A DNA stretch of 64,000 bases, from positions 124,001 through 188,000 of the forward strand of contig NZ_JAHKQI010000009.1 of NCBI RefSeq assembly GCF_018860975.1, read 5' to 3'. This DNA comes from Lentibacter algarum. Lineage in GTDB: Bacteria > Pseudomonadota > Alphaproteobacteria > Rhodobacterales > Rhodobacteraceae. Numbering within the stretch: the first letter of the stretch is position 1; the number at the start of each line of letters is the position of its first letter. The notes beneath the pieces were generated by a model. The model was given only the letters and a program-made list of their open reading frames with translations, did not search any database and had not been told where the DNA came from. A program made the translations under genes and the position numbers. Positions 43,585 to 52,590 of this stretch are shown here, one piece after another.

Positions 43585-44955
43585 TTAGCGCCTTTTAATA
43601 TGCTTGAGCAGCGCCTCGCTGGCGTATCCATCAGCCGTCAGCCCGTTGCGTGACTGATAGGACTTGATCATTTTCTTGGTGTTCGGGCCGATCTTACCGT
43701 CGATCTTCTCAAGCGGATATCCGACGCGTTTGAGATGCTTCTGCAACTCCTTGGTCTCTTCTTCCGTCAAAGGGCGTTCACCCGCTTTAAAGTTCCCTTT
43801 GAGAGGCGCGCCGCCTTTGAGGCGATCTGACAAGTGCCCCACCCCGATCACATAGGCATCGGCGGCATTGTAGCGCTCTATAGCGCGGAAGTTCTTGGCA
43901 AAGATCATCAGCGCAAGGCCGCGCCCGCTTTTGGGGATCAGGATCGAAGCAGACCCGTAGTCACGTATCGCGCGCCCGTTGACATCCTTGATACCGAGCT
44001 TGGCCCAGTCCGAGGGCATCTTGGTGACCTTACGGCTGGCGAGGCCACGGTTGAAGCCTGCAGGCAAGCGCACTTCGACGCCCCAAGGCATGCCCTTGCG
44101 CCAACCCGAGCGCGACAGGTAGGCCGCCGTCGAGGCCAAGGCATCGGCGGGGTTTTTGCCCCATATGTCGCGTTTGCCATCACCTGTGAAATCAACTGCG
44201 AAAAGCTCATAGCTGGTTGGGATGAACTGTGTATGGCCCATCGCGCCGGCCCAAGAGCCTTTCATTTTTGAGGCAGTCGTATCGCCGCGCTGCAAAATTT
44301 TGAGCGCTGCAATCAGCTGTTTTTGAAAGAAATCACGGCGGCGGCCATCATATGCCAGCGTCGCCATCGCTTCGATCACATTATAATCACCGCGCAAATC
44401 ACCGTAAAAGCTCTCAAGCCCCCAAACAGCAACGACAACTTCCTTTTCCACACCATATTTGCGCTCGATCTGGTCAAGCAAGCGCTTGTGCTTGCGCAGC
44501 ATCTGCTTGCCTTGCTTCACGCGCTTGGCCGAGGTCGCGTTTGCCAGGTATTCCCAAATTGTCTTGCTGAATTCGGCTTGGTTGCCGTCACGCTCGATCA
44601 CATCGGTGTTGTAACGAATTCCACGAAAGGCGCTGTTTATGACGCCCTGCGAAATGCCTGCACGTTTTGCGCGCGGCTTGAAGCTTTCAACCCAAGCCTC
44701 AAAACGGGCATTGCGCGGGTAGGTTTTAACTTCGGTTACAAGAGGGCTTTGGGCGTTTTCAAACCCGTCGGGGCGCAGCCGTGGCCGCAAAGTCGAGCGT
44801 ATGGCGCTGACAGGCTCAACAGAAACCACCTCGCCACCAAGCCCGCTTCCGGGCCGCAAAATCGGCCGCAAAGAGACATCAACCGTGCCGCTGGCAACGC
44901 TTTCGCCGCTGATCATCATGAGTAGTGCTGCAATACCGCCCGAAACCCGTAGCAT
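43585..44955 (-). CDS. Lytic murein transglycosylase (MltB-type) with peptidoglycan-binding domain
   Basis: A 456-residue exported enzyme that cleaves peptidoglycan glycan strands. A signal-like N-terminus and a proline/arginine-rich linker (about 25-75) precede the SLT_2 catalytic domain (about 80-385), with catalytic Glu in VVAVWGLESFYGDLRG and the substrate loop MKGSWAGAMGHTQFIPTSYE. The C-terminal 60 residues are a PG_binding_1 repeat (LQKHLKRVGYPLEKIDGKIG). The call rests on several motifs in order. It is convergent with the sulfur-carrier gene. Confidence 0.92.
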   Translation of the reverse strand: MLRVSGGIAALLMMISGESVASGTVDVSLRPILRPGSGLGGEVVSVEPVSAIRSTLRPRLRPDGFENAQSPLVTEVKTYPRNARFEAWVESFKPRAKRAGISQGVINSAFRGIRYNTDVIERDGNQAEFSKTIWEYLANATSAKRVKQGKQMLRKHKRLLDQIERKYGVEKEVVVAVWGLESFYGDLRGDYNVIEAMATLAYDGRRRDFFQKQLIAALKILQRGDTTASKMKGSWAGAMGHTQFIPTSYELFAVDFTGDGKRDIWGKNPADALASTAAYLSRSGWRKGMPWGVEVRLPAGFNRGLASRKVTKMPSDWAKLGIKDVNGRAIRDYGSASILIPKSGRGLALMIFAKNFRAIERYNAADAYVIGVGHLSDRLKGGAPLKGNFKAGERPLTEEETKELQKHLKRVGYPLEKIDGKIGPNTKKMIKSYQSRNGLTADGYASEALLKHIKRR

Positions 44956-45025
44956 GGTTCTTCCCCGCTCTCTGCTCGTTTCGGGAAGCCTAGCGCGGAT
45001 TGCCCAGCGCCGAAAGCAAAAGCTT

Positions 45026-45736
45026 TCAGGTCTGGCCGTTAGTCGCCGAGTTGTATTCGGCTTTGATCAAAGCGAGGTGTTCGCGCAAGAGCGGCACCCG
45101 CTCGGGGCGAAAGCTCTCTTCAAGCACCTCAAGCTCGAGCATGCGATCAAGCCGGAAAGCGCGAAAATCCTGCCGCAGCAGACACCACGCCAAGAGCATA
45201 TGCGCGTTGGTCATAAAGACAATCGCCAGCGGCTTGACGCTGCGGGCGCTCGCGCTACCTCCCTTGTCGCGGTAAGCAAAACTCACCAGCCGCTCGTCCC
45301 ACGCAGCGCGGCGCAGGGTTGCGGCGTCAATCGTCGGCTCGGACAGGGGCTTGAACCTCCGCGCCGAAAGCACCGCATGTTCAAGCCGACGCGCTTGCCG
45401 CTCGGGCACACGTGCACGTATTTTGACAAGCGCCGAGCGCGCAGCTTCAGCCAGTGCCGGGTCACCGACTTGCTCGACATCACGTAGGCCAAGCACAAGC
45501 GCTTCCAGCTCGTCTTCCTCAAACGCCAGCGGCGGCAAATGCGCGTCTTCTTGCAGCGTGTAGCCAAAACCTGCCTCGCCTTCGATCACCGCTCCAAGGC
45601 CGCGCAGGCTTTCAACATCACGGTATATCGTGCGCAAACTGACACCCGTATCTTGCGCCAAAGTCTCGGCACGTATCGGCGGTGTGTGGCTGCGCAGGGC
45701 TTGCATGAGCTGAAAGAGGCGAGCAGTTCTGGACAT
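45026..45736 (-). CDS. WYL-domain (YafY family) transcriptional regulator
   Basis: A 236-residue regulator with an N-terminal DeoR-type helix-turn-helix (RLFQLMQALRSHTPPIRAET, then TGVSLRTIYRDVESLRGLGA) and a WYL domain in the second half (LVSFAYRDKGGSASARSVKP, AWCLLRQDFRAFRLDRML). The domain's WYL wording is partly altered. It is divergent from a GST gene across 85 bp that contain a phased direct repeat; control of that GST operon is likely. Confidence 0.9.
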   Translation of the reverse strand: MSRTARLFQLMQALRSHTPPIRAETLAQDTGVSLRTIYRDVESLRGLGAVIEGEAGFGYTLQEDAHLPPLAFEEDELEALVLGLRDVEQVGDPALAEAARSALVKIRARVPERQARRLEHAVLSARRFKPLSEPTIDAATLRRAAWDERLVSFAYRDKGGSASARSVKPLAIVFMTNAHMLLAWCLLRQDFRAFRLDRMLELEVLEESFRPERVPLLREHLALIKAEYNSATNGQT

Positions 45737-45756
45737 GATTTATCTTTGCACAACTT

Positions 45757-45773
45757 ACTGACAAAAACTGACA
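45757..45773. promoter_or_regulatory. Candidate WYL-regulator operator, phased direct repeat
   Basis: ACTGACA (45757-45763) is repeated at 45767-45773, exactly 10 bp apart, between the divergent WYL regulator and GST genes. ACTGACA/TGTCAGT-type sites are common for YafY-like regulators; binding is inferred. Confidence 0.5.
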
Positions 45774-45821
45774 GTAGGGTTGCTTATAGCTTGAGCAAGC
45801 AATTTCACAAAGGACAAACCC

Positions 45822-46520
45822 ATGATCACGCTGCTCACCTATCCAAAAGCCTTCGGCGAATTCTCGGCCTCCCCGTTTTGCACCAAAGCAGGCTACCTCT
45901 TGCAAATGTCGGGTTTCGAGTGGCAACGCGAAGACACGCTTGATCCGCGCAAGTTCAAATATGCCAAGCTGCCAGCAATCCGCGTAGACGGTGAAGTGAT
46001 CTGCGACAGCGACAACATCCGCGCGTTTCTCGAGAGCAAAGGTGCCGACTTTGACGCAGCCCTGAACGGTGATGACCGCGCAAGCGCCCGTGCCTTTTCG
46101 CGCATGGCCGAAGAGCACATGTATTTCCACCAAGCGCTTGATCGTTGGGGAAACGAGGACGTTTGGCCGATCATCCAGCAGGAGTATTTCAGCATGATCC
46201 CCAAACTGGTGCGCGGCTTTGTGACCGGCAAAATGCGGAAGGTTTTTCTGCAAGGCATGCATGTGCAAGGCCTCGGGCGCTTCACCCCCGAAGAGCGGTT
46301 GGCGCGGTTAGAGCACGACTTGCAGGCAATCGCCGGTCGCCTCGAAAACCGTAAGTTCCTGTTCGGCGACACGCCCTGCTCTGCCGATGCTTCCATCGCT
46401 GCAATTCTTGGTGGGATGCGCGCCAGCCCGGCCCCGACGCCGCAGTCAAAACGCATCATTGGTGATGCGGTGTTGATGCGCTATGTTGATGCCATGCAGC
46501 AAACTGTGAAACTCCCGTGA
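45822..46520 (+). CDS. Glutathione S-transferase-like protein (metaxin/Fax type)
   Basis: A 232-residue protein with a GST N-domain (LTYPKAFGEFSASPFCTKAG, AKLPAIRVDGEVICDSDNI) and helical C-domain ending in SADASIAAILGGMRASPAP. The SPFCTKAG motif and long helical part match the Fax/metaxin-like GST group rather than classical detoxifying GSTs. Probably regulated by the divergent WYL protein and coupled to the next gene by a GTGA overlap. Confidence 0.85.
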   Translation: MITLLTYPKAFGEFSASPFCTKAGYLLQMSGFEWQREDTLDPRKFKYAKLPAIRVDGEVICDSDNIRAFLESKGADFDAALNGDDRASARAFSRMAEEHMYFHQALDRWGNEDVWPIIQQEYFSMIPKLVRGFVTGKMRKVFLQGMHVQGLGRFTPEERLARLEHDLQAIAGRLENRKFLFGDTPCSADASIAAILGGMRASPAPTPQSKRIIGDAVLMRYVDAMQQTVKLP

Positions 46521-46900
46521 GAGCCTTTCTCAACCCCGCCGTTGAAGCCGTGTTTGAAGCCTTCCCCGCGCCAGAACGCGCAGGGTTGATGCATCTGCGT
46601 GAGCTGATTTACACAAGCGCCGATGAGCTCGGTGTTACACTGTCAGAAGAGCTACGTTGGGGCCAACCAGCCTACCTGACCGCAAAGGGATCAACCCTGA
46701 GGCTAGGCTTGCCAAAGACAGGCGGCATCGCGCTGTTTGCCCACTGTCAGACAGACATCATCTCTAACTTCGCCTCACAAGCTCCAGCAAGTTACCGCTT
46801 TGACGGCAACAGGGCTGTCCTGTTTGACACGACGAAAAACGTCGTTGATGCGGAGTTGATGCAGCTGATCAAACATGGCTTGAGCTACCATCAAAAATAG
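46517..46900 (+). CDS. DUF1801 domain-containing protein
   Basis: A 127-residue DUF1801 (YdhG-like) protein: LRELIYTSADELGVTLSEEL, then RWGQPAYLTAKGSTLRLGLP and LFAHCQTDIISNF match the family. It begins with GTG overlapping the GST stop. Function unknown; the fold is related to a broad group of small-molecule-binding proteins. It ends abutting the convergent RNase R gene, with no spacer. Confidence 0.83.
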   Translation: MRAFLNPAVEAVFEAFPAPERAGLMHLRELIYTSADELGVTLSEELRWGQPAYLTAKGSTLRLGLPKTGGIALFAHCQTDIISNFASQAPASYRFDGNRAVLFDTTKNVVDAELMQLIKHGLSYHQK

Positions 46901-49144
46901 CTATTTGCGTTTGCGCTTAACCTTCGCGGCTTTCTTCTTGGCCGCACCAAGCTTGCGTTTGGTTGGTTTTCCACGTCCGCGAGCCGCGCCCTTGGCAACG
47001 GCTTTACCCTCGATTTCGAGCAGCTCGAGCGACAGCCCGCCCGTGACAGGCGCCGCTTCACGCAACCGCGTTTTGACACGTAGGCCAAGCCCGATTTCAC
47101 GTCGGCTTTGCGAGCCAACAAGCACGCCGCGATCCGCGTCAAAGCGAAAGAACTCATTGCCCAACTCGCGGATGGGAACCAGCCCGTCAGCACCGGTTTC
47201 ATCAAGCCGCACAAACACACCAAAACCGGTGACGCCGCTGATTTTCCCCATGAACTCGGCACCGATACGCTCGTTGAGATAAGACGCCAGATAGCGGTCG
47301 TTGGTGTCGCGCTCCGCCACCATCGAGCGGCGCTCGGTTTCTGATATTTGCTGCGCAGTTTCCTCAAGCGTGTTGATGTCCTCGGCGCTCAAACCGTCGT
47401 CGCCCCAACCATGCGAACTCACCAACGAGCGGTGCACAATCAAGTCGGCATACCGGCGGATCGGCGAGGTGAAATGCGAGTAGGCCTTGAGTGCCAGTCC
47501 GAAGTGGCCAAAGTTCTCGCGTGAGTAGTAGGCCTGCGTCATCGCACGCAGAGTGCTCATGTTGATCAGCTCGGCCTCGTCGCGCCCTTCGGCTTGCCGC
47601 AACAGGCGGTTAAGGTGCGCCGTTTTCAAAACCTGCCCCTTGGCAAGTGTCAGCCCCGATGCCTGAGCAACCTCGCGCAGCGCGTCCAGCTTTTGCACAC
47701 TCGGCTCTTCGTGAACGCGAAACAACTGCGGTGATTTGCGGCTCAAAAGCTCTTCAGCGGCGGCGACATTTGCCAGCACCATGAATTCTTCGATCATCCG
47801 GTGCGCATCAAGCCGCTCGGCAAAATCAACCGATGTCACCTTGCCCTCATCCGAGAGCACGATTTTGCGCTCGGGCAGGTCAAGCTCAAGCGGCTGCCGC
47901 GCGGCGCGGGCTTTTACCAAAGCGCCATAGGCCTCATAGAGCGGCGCAATAACGTCGTCCATAAACGGCGCACACTTCTCGTTTACATCACCGTTCTGGG
48001 CGGCCTGCACTTCCTGATAGTTCAGCGAGGCTTGCGAGCGCATCAGCCCGCGCACAAACTTGTGGCCAAGCTTCTCACCAACGTTGCTCACCTGCATTCG
48101 CACAGCAATACAGGCCCGCTCAACGCCCTCGTGCAGCGAGCACAAATCACCCGACAAGCGATCAGGCAGCATCGGCACAACGCGGTCGGGGAAGTAGGTT
48201 GAGTTGCCCCGCTTGCGCGCCTCGCGGTCAAGCGCCGTGCCGGGCTGCACATGGTGCGCGACATCGGCAATCGCCACCCAAATGATATGCCCGCCTTTGT
48301 TCTTCGGGTCATCATCAGCCTGAGCAAAACAGGCATCATCATGGTCGCGCGCATCCCACGGATCAATGGTGATCAGGGGCATCTCGCGCAGGTCTTCACG
48401 GCCCTCAAGCCCTGCTGGCTTTTGCGCATCCGCCTCGGCGATCACCGCGTCAGGGAAGGCATCAGGTATAGCATGTTGATGAATGGCAATCAGGCTCACG
48501 GCCTTGGGCGCTGACGGATCTCCAAGCCGGTTAACAACCCGCGCTTTTGGCAGGCCCATACGCCCCTTAGGCCCCGCTTGTTCGGCTTCTACAAGCTCGC
48601 CATCTTTGGCGCCTTCTGTTGCGCCTTCGGCAACCGTCCACTCTTTTTGCTGGCCTTTATCGACAGGGACAATCCGCCCCCCCTCCGAACCTTTTCTGAA
48701 CACTCCGAGGATGCGCAACGGGTTGGTGCCGATCCGCCGGATCAGCCGCCCCTCATAGGCATGCTCTTCGCCTTTCACTTCGGTCAACCGCGCCAGGAGC
48801 TGGTCGCCCGCACCCATAGCCGGGTCACTCGCCTTGGTGATCAAAAGCACCATCGGCTCTTCGCCCTCGCCCGTCCATTCCATCGGCCGCGCCAGTAAGT
48901 CACCGTCATTGTTCGGGCCAGACACCCGCAGCACCGACACAGGCGGCAACTTGTCAGGGTCGCGAAACGTCTTCTTGCGCTTGGTCAAATGGCCCTCGGC
49001 CTCAAGCTCTTTGAGAATGCGCTTCAGGTCGATCCGAGCAGCACCTTTGATGCCAAAAGCCTTGGCAATATCGCGCTTGGAAGAAAGGGTCGGGTTATCT
49101 GAAATCCACTGAAGGACTTCGTCTTTTGTGGGAAGTTTGTTCAT
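46901..49144 (-). CDS. rnr: Ribonuclease R
   Basis: A 747-residue processive 3'-5' exoribonuclease acting on structured RNA in mRNA and rRNA decay. The N-terminal winged helix (WISDNPTLSSKRDIAKAFGI), cold-shock domains, the RNB domain with the acidic metal site IDPWDARDHDDACF, then an S1 domain (GKISGVTGFGVFVRLDETGA) and a Lys/Arg-rich tail are all present. It follows an intergenic region with the second iteron array. Confidence 0.95.
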   Translation of the reverse strand: MNKLPTKDEVLQWISDNPTLSSKRDIAKAFGIKGAARIDLKRILKELEAEGHLTKRKKTFRDPDKLPPVSVLRVSGPNNDGDLLARPMEWTGEGEEPMVLLITKASDPAMGAGDQLLARLTEVKGEEHAYEGRLIRRIGTNPLRILGVFRKGSEGGRIVPVDKGQQKEWTVAEGATEGAKDGELVEAEQAGPKGRMGLPKARVVNRLGDPSAPKAVSLIAIHQHAIPDAFPDAVIAEADAQKPAGLEGREDLREMPLITIDPWDARDHDDACFAQADDDPKNKGGHIIWVAIADVAHHVQPGTALDREARKRGNSTYFPDRVVPMLPDRLSGDLCSLHEGVERACIAVRMQVSNVGEKLGHKFVRGLMRSQASLNYQEVQAAQNGDVNEKCAPFMDDVIAPLYEAYGALVKARAARQPLELDLPERKIVLSDEGKVTSVDFAERLDAHRMIEEFMVLANVAAAEELLSRKSPQLFRVHEEPSVQKLDALREVAQASGLTLAKGQVLKTAHLNRLLRQAEGRDEAELINMSTLRAMTQAYYSRENFGHFGLALKAYSHFTSPIRRYADLIVHRSLVSSHGWGDDGLSAEDINTLEETAQQISETERRSMVAERDTNDRYLASYLNERIGAEFMGKISGVTGFGVFVRLDETGADGLVPIRELGNEFFRFDADRGVLVGSQSRREIGLGLRVKTRLREAAPVTGGLSLELLEIEGKAVAKGAARGRGKPTKRKLGAAKKKAAKVKRKRK

Positions 49145-49255
49145 GCCTTCGGACCTAACATGCGCGCCAATAGAAGGGAATATTTAACGCTCTGTTCATA
49201 AAGCGCTTAACGCGGCAGGCGCAGCGTTAAGGTTTTCGCGGTGTAAAATCTGTCA

Positions 49256-49304
49256 GCACGCATTATGCACTGTGGTATGCACTACGGTATGCACGCATTG
49301 TGCA
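49256..49304. repeat. TATGCA iteron array, copy B
   Basis: TATGCA units begin at 49264, 49276 and 49288, with a degenerate TGTGCA at 49299, again 11-12 bp apart. GCACGCATTATGCACTG at 49256-49272 is identical to 17199-17215. As in copy A, TTAACG-type motifs lie close by (49183-49188, 49206-49211, GCGTTAAGG at 49224-49232). It lies upstream of rnr and runs into the 3' end of the glycosyltransferase frame. Confidence 0.7.
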
Positions 49305-49896
49305 GGCGCTTTTGCGCCGTTAACTTTCGTAAATCATCCACTGTATCAACATCGCTCAACTCCGCCGCCAGCGCATAACTTTGGCCGCAAAGTGTGGCGA
49401 TACTATCGCTCAAAGCGTGCTCACTCGACCAACGCACATTCTCAAAAATCTCGCGCGGGAGCGGGCGTTTTCGGGCAAACCCCGTCAACCAAAACCCGCC
49501 GTCATCAGCCGGCCCAAAAACCGCATCATGCCTGCCCAACAGCCCGAAGGCCTGCGCGATTTCAGGTTTTGTCACACCCGGAATATCACCACCAACAAGC
49601 ACCGCTGGCCCCTTGGGAAGTGCCTCAAATGCGCCCTTCATCCGCAGGCCCAAACCGCCTTGCCCTTGCGAAATACGCGGCAAATGCAGCGGCCATACCT
49701 TGCTCGCTGCGGCCGAGTCAGGTGCTACACTTAGCCATATTCGCCAGCGTGGATCATCCAACCGGCGCAACATATCGGCCACCTGATGCCGAAACCACCA
49801 CGCTGATTTGACCATGCCAATATCACGCCCAAGCCGCGTTTTCACCCGTCCGACTTGTGGATTTTTGACCATGACAATGAGGTGTTGCCGCCGCAT
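49282..49896 (-). CDS. TIGR04282-family glycosyltransferase-like protein
   Basis: A 204-residue GT-A fold protein: MVKNPQVGRVKTRLGRDIG at the start, VLVGGDIPGVTKPEIAQAF with the metal-site Asp, and DAVFGPADDGGFWLTGFAR match the family annotated TIGR04282 (arsenosugar-biosynthesis-associated) glycosyltransferases. The C-terminus SDVDTVDDLRKLT is conserved. The last codons (HNACIP) are encoded inside the iteron array, so the original stop may have been replaced. It starts 4 bp after dapE and probably shares its transcript. Confidence 0.85.
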   Translation of the reverse strand: MRRQHLIVMVKNPQVGRVKTRLGRDIGMVKSAWWFRHQVADMLRRLDDPRWRIWLSVAPDSAAASKVWPLHLPRISQGQGGLGLRMKGAFEALPKGPAVLVGGDIPGVTKPEIAQAFGLLGRHDAVFGPADDGGFWLTGFARKRPLPREIFENVRWSSEHALSDSIATLCGQSYALAAELSDVDTVDDLRKLTAQKRLHNACIP

Positions 49897-49899
49897 AAC

Positions 49900-51048
49900 T
49901 CAGGCAAAATATTCTTGCAAAATACGCGTGTAAACCGCCTTCAGCTGGACGATCTGCTTCACCGGAACGCGCTCGTCAACTTGGTGCATAGTCTTGCCCA
50001 CAAGGCCAAACTCGACCACGTCGCAATGATCCTTCACAAAGCGCGCATCCGAGGTGCCGCCAGTTGTCGACATCTCGGGCGTCACGCCAAGCTCGGCATT
50101 CACAGCGCTTGCAATCAAAGTCGAAAGCGCGCCCGGTGGCGTGATGAAGCTCTCGCCAGAAACCTTCACCCGCATCTCGACGCCAGTGCCAAATTCTTCT
50201 TTTATTTTAGTAGCTTCGCCCTCAAGCCAAGCCGTCAAACCCGCGCCGGAGTGGCTGTCGTTAAAGCGAATATTGACTGCGGCTGAGCAGGCCGCAGGAA
50301 TAACATTGGTCGCGGCATTGCCCGTGTCGATCGTCACCACGGCCAGCGTCGATGCATCAAAATGTTCGGTGCCTTTGTCAAGCTCGTGGCTCGCCAAACG
50401 GTCTATCAAACGAGCCATCGCCGGCAGCGGGTTGAGTGCGCGATGCGGATAAGCCGAGTGCCCCTGCTCGCCAGTCACAGTGAACCAAGCCGTCATCGAG
50501 CCGCGCCGTCCGATCTTCATCATCTCGCCCATTGTGTCCGGCGAGGTTGGTTCTCCGACAAGGCAGCAAGACATGCGCTCGCCCTGCGCGGCCATCCAGT
50601 CAAGCAGCGCCGTCGTGCCATCAATCGCGTCGCCCTCTTCGTCGCCCGTGATGGTCAGGATCACCGCGCCGTCAGGCGGAGTGTCACGCACAAAGTCGAC
50701 GGCCGCCGCCGCAAAAGCCGCCACGCCTGACTTCATATCAGTCGCGCCGCGCCCCCAGATGTAGCCGTCCTTCTCAACAGCTCCAAACGGGTCAACGCTC
50801 CATGCCGAAACATCACCAACTGGCACTACGTCGGTGTGCCCGTTAAAGCCAAAACTCTTGTTGGCTCCGCGCGTGCCCCATCGGGCGAACAGGTTGCTAA
50901 CACCTCCTCGATCAACCCGCGTGCACTCAAAACCACCGGCAGTCAGAAGCTCCTCAAGCAGCACCAAAGCGCCGCCCTCTTCAGGCGTCACTGAAGGACA
51001 ACGTATGAGGGCTTTCGTCAGCTCGACCGGATCAATCTTCGTGACCAT
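49900..51048 (-). CDS. dapE: Succinyl-diaminopimelate desuccinylase
   Basis: A 382-residue M20 metallopeptidase that releases succinate from N-succinyl-LL-diaminopimelate in lysine and peptidoglycan precursor synthesis. Zinc ligands and active-site residues lie in [38 protein letters not shown] and [11 protein letters not shown]; the DapE-specific [12 protein letters not shown] is present. The ATG at 51048 has AAGGAG upstream and is preferred over 51084. Confidence 0.95.
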   Translation of the reverse strand: MVTKIDPVELTKALIRCPSVTPEEGGALVLLEELLTAGGFECTRVDRGGVSNLFARWGTRGANKSFGFNGHTDVVPVGDVSAWSVDPFGAVEKDGYIWGRGATDMKSGVAAFAAAAVDFVRDTPPDGAVILTITGDEEGDAIDGTTALLDWMAAQGERMSCCLVGEPTSPDTMGEMMKIGRRGSMTAWFTVTGEQGHSAYPHRALNPLPAMARLIDRLASHELDKGTEHFDASTLAVVTIDTGNAATNVIPAACSAAVNIRFNDSHSGAGLTAWLEGEATKIKEEFGTGVEMRVKVSGESFITPPGALSTLIASAVNAELGVTPEMSTTGGTSDARFVKDHCDVVEFGLVGKTMHQVDERVPVKQIVQLKAVYTRILQEYFA

Positions 51049-51414
51049 GCGCACGCTCCTTAAGAAAGATGTTAACCTAGTCACCCCAATATCGGTTTAC
51101 ACCCGTCTCCGCAAACCAAGCAAACATGCCACATTGTTTTCACTAAGCTGTTGAGTGAATGATGAAACGTCTTAACAGGCTCGGCGTTCTCGTGTTAATC
51201 TTCAAAGAAGAATAAACCAGAGGCAGAACAGGCGCGCGGGTGAACCCGCCCTGATCACAACGAGCGAAAAGCCGACGATCCGCTGTTAAGCAACAGTGCC
51301 GCGTCCTTCGTTTTGCCCTGAATGAGGCAGTATTGGCATGGGCGTTGCATCGGAATTTCCGGTCACATTTTTCCGGTTATTCAAGACAATATTCTTGTAT
51401 CAAGCAGGTGTCGC
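51049..51414. other. 366-bp intergenic region between dapE and a Hint gene
   Basis: Contains the promoter of dapE (-) and a long untranslated leader of the Hint gene (+). Two short hairpins lie in the leader: GCGGGT-GA-ACCCGC near 51237-51250 and CTGTT-AAGC-AACAG near 51281-51294. No gene or known riboswitch is recognised. Confidence 0.45.
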
Positions 51415-52497
51415 ATGAGCTGGTTGGCGATCGCAGGCAGCGATGAACAGCATTACGCCCTGCGCGGGCTTGAGCCTAAAAGCGCAGCTCACTTGCAACA
51501 GGGTGCGCCATTGCTCAAAGGCAGCTTGGTGATCGAAACCAGTATTTCAGCTGAAGGGCGCCCGCAAAACCTGCTTGCCCATCGCGTTAGCAGCCCCGAA
51601 AAACGTATCATTTCCTTTCACGCAATCCCCGGTGGCGGGATCATTTTGGTTTTGCAAAGCGGGGGGCAGACCACTCACGCGGTTGTCGATCTCGACAGCT
51701 CAGAGCGCACCGATCTGCTGCGCATCACTTACAGTTGGGACATGCGTAAAAATTGGGGCCGCCTCGCGCTAGAGCGGCCCGAAACCGGCTGGAGTTCAAC
51801 CACCGCTATCTCGCATCCGCAGCCTCTCTGGACCGATGACATTCGCTCGATGACACTCGCGCCCCATCTGGTTCAGATTGACAGTGATGTTGAGTTTTTT
51901 GCGATTTCTGATCAGGTTGAGCCGCTCGGCCCGATGCCCAGCCTGTCTGCTTCGATCCCAGTTCTTAGCCAAGGGCGCTACAAGCCCGTTGCCAAGATCA
52001 AACCCCGTGATGTTGTGCAAACCGTCGAGCATGGCGCTGTTTCGGTGCTCGGCGCGCTGGCACGCACAGTGCCGGCTCGCGGCAGTTTTCGCCCTGTGCA
52101 GTTGCGTGCTCCCTACTTTGGCTTGCAGCGTGATATCATCGTCGCCCCCGACCAAAAACTTGTCATCTCTCAACCAATGGTGGAATACATGTTTGGCTGT
52201 GAATCCGTGTTGGTACGCGCCCGACATCTTGTCAACGGAACCTCCGCGATCTGGGCTGATAGTGGCCTCATCAAGACCTACCACCAGTTGATATTGCCTG
52301 CGCACGAAACGCTCTACGCTGCTGGAGCGGCACTCGAAAGCTTGTTTTTGGGTCGTTTGCGGCGCAAGCCCGAGCAACATGCCGAGACGCTTCTAGCGCC
52401 TGTTTCGCGTTCCCAACTGCCCGAACATATGCGTTCGGTTCACCCTGTCTTGCGCCCCTTTGAAGCTATCACACTGGTCGAGCAATGCGCCGCATAA
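51415..52497 (+). CDS. Hint-domain protein (long form)
   Basis: A 360-residue protein. The first half (residues about 20-165: LVIETSISAEGRPQNLLAHR, then ISFHAIPGGGIILVLQSGGQ and WDMRKNWGRLALERPE) resembles a jelly-roll or laminin-G-like beta domain; the second half is a Hint domain (VLSQGRYKPVAKIKPRDVVQ, then VQLRAPYFGLQRDIIVAPDQ). No Cys at the splice position is visible. ATG at 51415 gives the conserved start; the frame is open back to 51322. Likely related to secreted Hint proteins of roseobacters. Function unknown. Confidence 0.78.
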   Translation: MSWLAIAGSDEQHYALRGLEPKSAAHLQQGAPLLKGSLVIETSISAEGRPQNLLAHRVSSPEKRIISFHAIPGGGIILVLQSGGQTTHAVVDLDSSERTDLLRITYSWDMRKNWGRLALERPETGWSSTTAISHPQPLWTDDIRSMTLAPHLVQIDSDVEFFAISDQVEPLGPMPSLSASIPVLSQGRYKPVAKIKPRDVVQTVEHGAVSVLGALARTVPARGSFRPVQLRAPYFGLQRDIIVAPDQKLVISQPMVEYMFGCESVLVRARHLVNGTSAIWADSGLIKTYHQLILPAHETLYAAGAALESLFLGRLRRKPEQHAETLLAPVSRSQLPEHMRSVHPVLRPFEAITLVEQCAA

Positions 52498-52590
52498 AGC
52501 CCGCAAACCTGTGCTCGAGATAGTTTCCTGAACATCCAGCAAACTACACCCATCGCTGAGCCGTTTGAACTGAGCGGCATATCCTTGCCG

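Noticed and set aside
44323-44925. Plus-strand frame of 200 codons
   Set aside because: Antisense to the lytic transglycosylase.
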